A stretch of DNA of 64,000 nt from Trichosphaerium sp. ATCC 40318 (lineage: Eukaryota > Discosea > Flabellinia > Trichosidae), in the NCBI GenBank assembly GCA_038496445.1, contig JALMLS010000149.1, positions 62,001 through 126,000 on the forward strand, written 5' to 3'. The notes beneath the pieces were generated by a model. The model was not told the DNA's origin. It made no database searches and worked only from the letters and a program-made list of their open reading frames with translations. Shown here one piece after another: positions 57,286-64,000 of the stretch; the first letter of the stretch is position 1, and each line of letters starts with the position of its first letter. The translations under genes were made by a program, and so were the position numbers.

Positions 57286-58215
57286 ATGGACCGTCAAACA
57301 AAGGCAGTATCCACGTATCACCAAGCATACAGCAAACCAAGTAATATTGAGCTTTTGGAGATGCCCACAGAGATACTTACCCACTTACTACAGTTCTTGA
57401 AGAGACGTGATCGATTTAAAACATCCCAGAGCTGTATGCGATTATCTAGCATCATTCGACATAACATTGGATACCATTCTATCCAAATCAAATCAAGTGA
57501 ATGTTGTAGACTACTTTCTGGAAGCCCACTTCTAAAAAACACAAGACTATGTTTCAATTCATTCCCTCGTGCAAAAGACGAAGATATATCTATTCTTAAT
57601 GGTGTTAAATCTTTATTCCTTTGTATCAACAGATACATTACAGATGAAGCCATAAAGAACCTTTGTGGTGTTGAACGCTTAATGTTATATAAGTGTCCAG
57701 GTATCACAGACATAGGTTTAATATCAGTTGCGAAGGACCTCAAGTGGATTCATCTCAACTCTTCTGAAATAACAAATATTGGACTTAAAGCTCTTTCTGG
57801 AGTACCACAGATTTTTGTGTCAGGGTGTAAGGTTATAAATGATGATGTATTGTCAGTACTATCTGGTGTGCATACAATTAATTTGAATAGGTGTAACCGC
57901 ATCACAGATGAGGGGATCTCATATTTAGCTGGTGTACATACAATAAACTTGAACGAAACACCAGTAACAGATAAAGGCGTTTCAGCTCTGGTTGGTGTTC
58001 ATTCAATTACTCTTCGATGCTGTGAGCTTTTAACTGGATCATGTATGGAAAGCCTAGCTACTGCACACTTGATTGATCTATCACATACAAAAGCAACAGA
58101 TGATTGGCTTACTCCACTATCAGGTGTTAAGGTGTTAATACTGTCAGGTTGCAAAAATGTTTCAGAAAAATGTGTGGCCGAGCTCAAAAACAAGGGCGTG
58201 AGCGTTAGAAAGTAA
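57286..58215 (+). CDS. F-box/LRR protein, 309 aa, copy 2
   Basis: The same intact single-exon protein as 43991-44920, lying just after the transposon. The F-box half (residues 1-147) is identical in protein sequence. Eight replacements lie at residues 148, 172, 177, 201, 213, 236, 248 and 259, all within the repeats, including Arg172Gly, Ser177Phe and His248Leu. The insertion is about 180 bp upstream of the ATG and may have changed its promoter. Family and role are as for copy 1. Confidence 0.85.
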   Translation: MDRQTKAVSTYHQAYSKPSNIELLEMPTEILTHLLQFLKRRDRFKTSQSCMRLSSIIRHNIGYHSIQIKSSECCRLLSGSPLLKNTRLCFNSFPRAKDEDISILNGVKSLFLCINRYITDEAIKNLCGVERLMLYKCPGITDIGLISVAKDLKWIHLNSSEITNIGLKALSGVPQIFVSGCKVINDDVLSVLSGVHTINLNRCNRITDEGISYLAGVHTINLNETPVTDKGVSALVGVHSITLRCCELLTGSCMESLATAHLIDLSHTKATDDWLTPLSGVKVLILSGCKNVSEKCVAELKNKGVSVRK

Positions 58216-58251
58216 TAACCAAATGCTCTCTGTCGTTAAGTTACCAATGTA

Positions 58252-58571
58252 CTAAAGCAATGAGGTAACTTCCATACTTGAGAGTTTGACAATCTGAACT
58301 TCATCAGCTGTTTTTACCAACACTGACGAGTAAGGAACCCCTTTGATATCATTTGGAAGCCTACCTCTGTCCAAAAATAAATAGCCATTTACGATATGAA
58401 ATAACTTCTGGTTAATAGAAAACCAAGCAGTATGGTTAAGAAGTTATTTTCTTTGGTTTATTGGGTTTGTCTCCAAGGCTGGTTGCCAACTCAGAGCTCC
58501 AAACACTCTTTAATTGGAATTACAAGCACTCACAAAGTACATCTCTGTTTGCTCAAAGCAATGTAATCCGT
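58252..58571 (-). CDS. small unidentified gene, copy 2
   Basis: Counterpart of 44957-45277. The terminal exon is kept, with GVPYSSVLVKTADE where copy 1 has VVV. One of the changes is silent (CCG to CCT). The candidate upstream ATG is ACG here. Coding-type substitution supports a real exon but leaves the start open. Confidence 0.35.
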
Positions 58572-58617
58572 GTTTGTTTGGTTTTTTTAGTGTTAGATTT
58601 TTTTTTTGATGTTTGAA

Positions 58618-61084
58618 TTACTCTTCCATTGCATCGCCTGAAACCTTAGTAGACTCATCTTCAACGGAAAGACCTGCCACCATTGTATCCAATGTCACCT
58701 TTAGTTCTATTTTTGCAGTAGTTGCATCCTTTCCACCAAGATTACTTGCAAATTCTAAAAAAAATTAATCAAAATGAAACTACCAAAACAGTTTCACTGT
58801 CATTACAGTACTTATACACGTGGTACAAAAGAGCGTAGATATTTTGTTACAAATTACAACCCAAAAGAGGTTCATACCTTTAATATACGAAATGACATCA
58901 GCCAAGCTGTGTCCTTGAAGTTCCAAAAGCTCCAAACATTTTTCCTTTAGTTTTTCATTTGAACTACACACAATCCCAATAACATAGTCAACATATTGTA
59001 GTGTAAATAATCCAGCATCTAAACGTTCCATATAGAAATCTAACTCATCTTCTTCTGTAAGTTCAAGACCCTGAAGAAAAAGATTAAAAAATACAAGAAA
59101 GAAACGAGAATCGAACTCAACAACAAATTTCTCGTCTGCAACCAACTGTCGCCTTATAAAATAATGTACATACCTGTTTTACAAGTACATTACGTTGTTT
59201 ACTTATTTTAGCATCAGCACTACGAACACGTGTGACATATGTATCGTGTAATTCAATGAGCCTCTCAATCTTTTCAAAATTTGTTTCAGCAAACTTTGCC
59301 AAAACTCTACCCCACAAGTTACCTTCTGGAGACAGATGGGTAAACAGTGATGCAATGATAGACATGCAATGCTCTAAGAGAAATATTAATATTAACTTAA
59401 CATTTTTATTTCTAAATCACGTGATTGATTGAACGTACCATCATCTTCTAAAGTTGAAAATCCTTTTTTATGTTTTTGTGCTCCTTTCTTCATAAAAGCA
59501 GCAAAAAGAGTTCCTAATCCAGGTATCTCAACCCATCGTTTACAATTATTAACATCTTCTTGCATTGCAAAGCTCAATAGCTTAAGTGCGCATTTTCTAG
59601 CGAATCTCTTATTCCTACAACAGAAGTTAAGGTACAAAGGCAGTAGCGTCGCGAGCAACAAAATGTCAAATGACAGAATTTTTCTTATATTTTTCTGACT
59701 TTGGCCGATTAATCGAACTGATTACGTACTTGATAATTTTTTGCATCAAACGTAATCCTTGAGCTTCAGTAAAGTATTTTTTGTTCTCTTTAAGAACAAT
59801 AGTATTACATAAACAATTAAACAAGTTCTCAACCATTTCTTCTTCTTCAGATGAAGGAGGGTTCTTTTTTTGATAAAGAGCAATTGCAGATAATAGCGTA
59901 TTAATACCATTGGAAGCACCAAATTCTATTTGATTTTTCTTTGAGTTTTGTAGTAGAATAAAGAGAATCTCAGCGCAGTATCTAGGAAGATTGTGAGACG
60001 AATACAAAGATGTTTTATAATACCATACCCTTTAATCTCCTCGAATTTCGGCTTTTTTAAGCGGTTCAAGAGCCATTTCATGATAGAAGTCTTTTCTACT
60101 AAAGAGCGTGCAAGAAGTGGTTCAATTTCAATTATATTTTCAACAATTTCCAGAGTAGCAAAAACACCTATGATCGAAATTAGATGTAAAAAAAAGTCAT
60201 GACATTTTACCTTTTTTATCTTCGAATTGTGACTCATCAAAACGGTGTATTGTTTGTATAATGCACTCAAGTAGTTGGTTATCAATCTATACATAATAAA
60301 AATAAGACAAAAGATTCAATACTGGTCATAAGTAATGACAACAATGAGAATAACCGAAAGACAATTCAGTCAAAAAAAAGTAAAAGAAAAAATAAAACAG
60401 CACAAGAAACTCACCATTTTCTCTACCAAATATGACACCTGGTCTGGAGCATCCTCTTCGTTTGTATAAACACTTTCATCGGTCAAATCACGTATAAGTG
60501 TAATCACATCAATGCAAATGTCAGTATTCTCATGTTGGAATAAGGAAAGCAAGGTTTCATGGCACTTGAGGCGGACTAGTTCTCTAGTTGATAAATATTA
60601 GCGGGCGGTTTTGTAGCTTAGCAGACGGGATTTGGCGTAAAACAACATAAAACCAATCATATGAAGTTAGGTATTACTTACGGGTACAAATAAGGGTTCG
60701 TTGCGATTTGTGTGAAGTCCTTTATGGCATTATCTAGTTCTATCTCTGACGTGACAAATCTGACATTATTAGCGCTTATTCGGGCGATTGAGCGTACTTT
60801 TCAGGCTTACTGGCAAATTTAATGCGCATTTGTTGATTTCTGGTTAATACGCGCTCTAGATTAAGAACCAAGCGCTTAAGACCTGTTAAATCCACTTCTT
60901 GTACCTATCCACTCTGTTAATAAACAAATACTGGCTATAGGTCTGTACGAACATCCTCTGCTTGGTCTAATAGCCGTTGAATGGTTTCTTCATCAAGGTC
61001 TTCCAAGTCCACTTCATCAAGGTCTATTTCAGCAAGGTTTGCTCCATCATCTACTTTCTGGCGCTTCGCTGGTCTAGCTGTCAT
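58618..61084 (-). CDS. CTNNBL1: beta-catenin-like protein 1, copy 2
   Basis: Complete second copy of CTNNBL1, from MTARPAKRQKVDDG at 61084 to SGDAMEE at 58618. The exons I could compare are unchanged in protein; differences are concentrated in introns (for example around 60.0-60.4 kb, with small indels). Both copies therefore look functional. The contrast with the faster-changing F-box/LRR pair in the same block suggests strong constraint here. It shares a divergent promoter with the full-length TMEM135. Confidence 0.92.
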
Positions 61085-61225
61085 TTTGCAATGATTACGC
61101 TTTGCTTTCGACACGTTAGAGCTTCGATAAGGCAGGAGGACTTAACATTGCGATAGAAAGTTTTTTTTGTTCGCCCCGATACCATACTAGAGCACACGAG
61201 TGACTTGTTTGCAGTATACGAACCA
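61085..61225. promoter_or_regulatory. divergent CTNNBL1/TMEM135 promoter, copy 2
   Basis: Duplicate of 47788-47928, 141 bp between divergent ATGs, nearly identical to copy 1. Confidence 0.5.
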
Positions 61226-62949
61226 ATGGGAAATAACACAAGCACTTTACCTGACGATAGGCGCACAGCTAGGAAAGAACTGATATCGGCACTTGAAGGC
61301 TTTACAAAAGGTATAAATAGTGAATATAAGCAATAATAACGCTCGTATAAAGGGTTTTGTGTAAGTTTTATACCAACATGCCTGTTAAAGCGGAGAGTTA
61401 CCGGTATTCGACGTGCTCTCGCGTTGGGAACATTCTGTGGAGGATTTCGTGCAGTGACATCTCTTATGACAGAATTAAAACGAAGTGAGTGAAGCCGGTT
61501 ATGTATTTTTCTTTAAAGTATCGCTATCAATTTACTCAACGACCACCCCTATTTTGGGTAAAATTACATTTCCCAACAAAAACTCCACGTGCTGCTTTTG
61601 GAATATTCACATGCGCATTATCAAAGGAAAACAGATGCCTGACTTGTCTGAACGACTTCAATTGGCTATATCTTCGGCGATAAGCATGACAGCTGCTCTA
61701 GTGGTTGACGGTGAACTTCACCTATCATCAATTCTTGTAAACTGGTAAGCAAGTGCTGCTAAGAAGCATTGGCTTCTTTCAAACTTGTACTCGCTTTCTA
61801 ACCTTCTTTTATAAAGGTTTTTGGTTCGTGGTATTCGCACTGTAACACCTGAAGTGCCTTATGGCGCTACTATAATTGTTTGTATTGCTGCTAGTCAGCT
61901 AATTTCCACATGGTTGCAAGCTCCAGATGAACTACATCCCTCCTATATCAAATTCATGAACTTTCATAGTGGTCAGACTATCGATACACTTCGTATATTA
62001 CAAAACCATCGTGGTGATAAGCTTGATGTTTGTAGTATTACACATCCAGGTACCATACAATTCAGCTGTTGAACAACTCTTCTCGAGCAGAAGTTCAGTC
62101 GAAAACAACCACAACATCTTAATGGCTCGTCGTGGTGTTCACCACGTGCTGAGGCATTTTTTTTGATTTTTTTTTTTGTTGTAATCACGTGTTGCTTTTT
62201 ACTTACCTACTAAAAAAGGTAAGTCACACTTGATGTATAATGTAGAATATTTTATATCTGAACTTAAAAGAGCAATACCTACATACCTTCCATTGTATTT
62301 GATATTCTATGCTCTTTCAAAACACAAGAACAAAAGTATTATTCAACTCATGTTAAATGTACTACGTTCAAGTATATTCTTAACAACAATATGTGGATTG
62401 GGATGGGCATCTGGATGTGTTTATTACCCCTTAACTGGAAGAAACTTCACTCGTACAAACTTATTCAGCCACTCGTGCGTTTTTCTTTTGCTTATCTTGA
62501 TGTTTTGTTGACCAATCCTGTTTTAGGTGGGTAGCTGGTTTGGCAACCCTAATAGAGAGGCCAAATAGAAGAAAAGAACTTGCCGCTTATGGTATCACAT
62601 ACGCTATTGACTCAGTGTATACATACTTGAGAAAGAGAGGTACAGAAACACTCCACCTTGTGTTGCGTTAATTAACTCTTATGAAACAGGGTACCTGGGT
62701 CATCCACCAGCTTGGGTTAGTGGTGCACTTATGGTAATATCTTTAGCAATGATGATGTATCGATTTGATCTACAACCAGGTTAGTACACGAGATTATTGT
62801 TTGCAAAAGTTTGGGCTTTTTTAACGTATTGTTCTACAGGATTCATTACAAAGTGGTTGCTCAATATTGACAAGGATAAAGTTCTTGGCATAAAAAAAGA
62901 CGACGAGGATGACGTGTCAAGTCCAAGACAGCTAAGGCATACGACATGA
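61226..62949 (+). CDS. TMEM135: TMEM135-like multi-pass membrane protein, full length
   Basis: A relative of animal TMEM135, linked there to peroxisomes and mitochondria. It starts MGNNTSTLPDDRRTARKEL; an 8-nt micro-exon (61353-61360) may keep the frame into RRVTGIRRALALGTFCGGFR. Family blocks follow: LQLAISSAISMTAALVVDGE, then RTVTPEVPYGATIIVCIAAS, APDELHPSYIKFMNFHSGQ, AIPTYLPLYLIFYAL, GLATLIERPNRRKELAAYGI and KRGYLGHPPAWVSGALMVIS. It ends with a charged tail, DDEDDVSSPRQLRHTT, at 62949. The order and the VPY...PSY..F block match TMEM135. One intron (62050-62245) is 196 nt, far longer than usual here, and holds a transposase-like relic. Confidence 0.82.
62049..62166 (+). mobile_element. hAT transposase C-terminal relic inside a TMEM135 intron
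   Basis: Within the 196-nt intron an open stretch reads VPYNSAVEQLFSSRSSVENN followed by ILMARRGVHHVLRHFF and a stop. S-A-V-E-Q-L-F-S is the dimerisation signature of hAT transposases (usual form SxxVERLFS). Only about 38 codons remain, and no terminal repeats could be found. It is possibly a fragment captured into the intron. Confidence 0.4.
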
Positions 62950-63212
62950 TCATGTCCCTTGTTAAAATAAGTAATTCTAGTAAACCCTTTGTTTATATCC
63001 AATAATTTTCTAGCTACTTTGTGTTGTTTTAGACAAGTTACTCTACTCTATTTCCATAAAGTAGAAAATAGAGTATTAAGCTGAAGTAGGGTTACACTAT
63101 CACTAGGATCGCTCTTAAAAAAGTTGACCTACGATGGTATATATTGATGGAGAGATAAATATAGTGACAACATTTGCAGTAACTTTTTCTCTATTTTATA
63201 ATTTGTTTTTTA

Positions 63213-64000
63213 TTATGTTGAAGGTACAATAGCTTGAGGACAGTTAAAGTAAAAATCAGGATCATAATCAGCTTTGATACTCTGTAACCTAGGATAATTC
63301 TCGCCGTAATAATGTTTAACTGCGTCATCTAAGTACAGTATAGGTACATTTTGATAAACCTCAAAACTTCCATCTTCAGAGAACATTGGAATAATCACTT
63401 CCTCATACACATGTTTTGACCATTCTTCAACATCAGAGATCTCCTTCTGATAAGAAAAAAAGATTGTACCAAGTTCAAGAGACATAAGAGATGACCTATG
63501 GACATACGCTGTATCAGTCCTGCTACGAGACATACTCACACCGCCAGATAAATAAAAATGAAAACCAAAATGAACACTTTCGCTCAAGTTTGGTGCACTT
63601 TGTACTGAGTAACTTTTCTAAATCGGAAATAGTTGGATATCTCTTGATCTCAATCTCATTCCATCCAGCGTAGTATATGTGTTTTCCTACTTCATTCTCA
63701 TACCCCATTCTATAAGCCTCATATGGACTTATTGTGTACTCCTTGTAGTCAGATACAGCAATATTTTTTAAGTTGTTTTGCGCAAACAATCTTCCGCTTG
63801 CTGACTTGCCAAACCACCAGCCGTCTAGAGATGCTGACCCATTAAGGTTTAGTGAAAACGATCCACTAAACTCTTTTGGTGTATCTACAGCATACATTCT
63901 TTGAAAGGCGGTTATAACATCTTCTCTAGCAATAATGCATTCGAAGCTTCAACTAAATAAGTACACCATTTTTTATTCAAGTTCGTACCGCAGAACTGAT
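63213..64000 (-). CDS. FAD-linked (berberine-bridge-like) oxidase, C-terminal part
   Basis: The downstream part of a flavin oxidase; its 5' end lies beyond the window. Exons read IIAREDVITAFQRMYAVDTP, then GSASLDGWWFGKSASGRLFA and HIYYAGWNEIEIKRYPTISD. A 31-nt intron is followed by HFYLSGGVSMSRSRTDTAYV with HRSSLMSLELGTIF, and the BBE signature closes the protein: HYYGENYPRLQSIKADYDPD and FYFNCPQAIVPS, with the stop at 63213. The GGxxSxxxxxxTAxxHR block and the NYxRLxxIKxxYDP end are diagnostic of the BBE family. The FAD-binding N-terminus is not in the window, so substrate and FAD linkage cannot be judged. Confidence 0.85.

Larger units (their letters stand above)
48429..61725. repeat. tandem segmental duplication, copy 2
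   Basis: Direct-orientation copy of 36371-48428. It is about 1.24 kb longer than copy 1, almost exactly the 1344 bp gained by the transposon plus its target duplication minus the 105 bp lost in the LRAT gene. The sequence just after the junction (TGTCCATTGTTGTAATTACG) is a diverged version of copy 1 at 36371 (TGTTCCATTGTGAATTACG), so the joint appears to have little or no filler. Confidence 0.95.

Noticed and set aside
63560-63620. Apparent frameshift in the FAD-linked oxidase
   Set aside because: A 31-nt intron (GTTACTCAG...TTGAG) restores the frame, consistent with other tiny introns in the window.

Overview
The window is nuclear DNA of an AT-rich, gene-dense eukaryotic microbe. About 30 protein-coding loci lie on both strands, most with many GT-AG introns of only about 30-70 nt and often a GTACGT or GTAAG donor. 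The gene set includes a heterotrimeric G protein alpha subunit, RALGAPB-like, CTNNBL1, TMEM135-like, USP47-like, a DHHC acyltransferase and glucosylceramidase, alongside F-box/LRR proteins and Pro/Thr-rich secreted proteins. This points to a free-living protist, perhaps an amoeboid lineage, but the lineage cannot be fixed from sequence alone. No rRNA, tRNA or CRISPR was seen. All exon models are hand-read, so internal boundaries are approximate.

Layout. 1-10.9 kb: 3' part of a TauE/SafE-type permease, an unrecognised gene, a DHHC palmitoyltransferase, a long USP47-like deubiquitinase, a C2-like protein and a MAPEG/microsomal GST. 11-23.6 kb: a START-domain lipid-binding protein, a solo LRR gene with a degraded front end, a mitochondrial carrier, and a group of secreted or surface proteins (Pro/Thr stalk with GPI-like tail, RTX-like Gly/Asp repeats, Cys-rich, lectin-like). 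24-34 kb: two F-box proteins, secreted glucosylceramidase, two unresolved reverse-strand genes (the first a likely membrane protein) and the G alpha gene.

34.4-63 kb is dominated by a tandem segmental duplication. A block of about 12 kb (36371-48428) is followed directly by its copy (48429-61725). Gene order in the block is RALGAPB 3' half, short ORF, LRAT-domain gene, F-box gene, F-box/LRR gene, a small gene, CTNNBL1, and the TMEM135 5' part. Only the left edge has a complete RALGAPB and only the right edge a complete TMEM135; the internal junction joins truncated TMEM135 to truncated RALGAPB. The copies are nearly identical but have begun to differ. Copy 2 carries a 1339-bp DNA transposon with perfect 18-bp terminal inverted repeats and a 5-bp target-site duplication, and copy 1 preserves the empty site. 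Copy 2 also has a 105-bp in-frame deletion in the LRAT gene and two lost candidate start codons. The F-box/LRR pair has changed faster than CTNNBL1. The window ends in a reverse-strand FAD-linked (berberine-bridge-like) oxidase that runs off the edge.

Functionally the region is mostly single-copy housekeeping and signalling genes (ubiquitin pathway, small-GTPase and G-protein signalling, splicing-associated CTNNBL1, lipid handling) mixed with expanding F-box/LRR and secreted families. No operon-like system was found. The most informative structure is the young tandem duplication with a transposon insertion dated relative to it.
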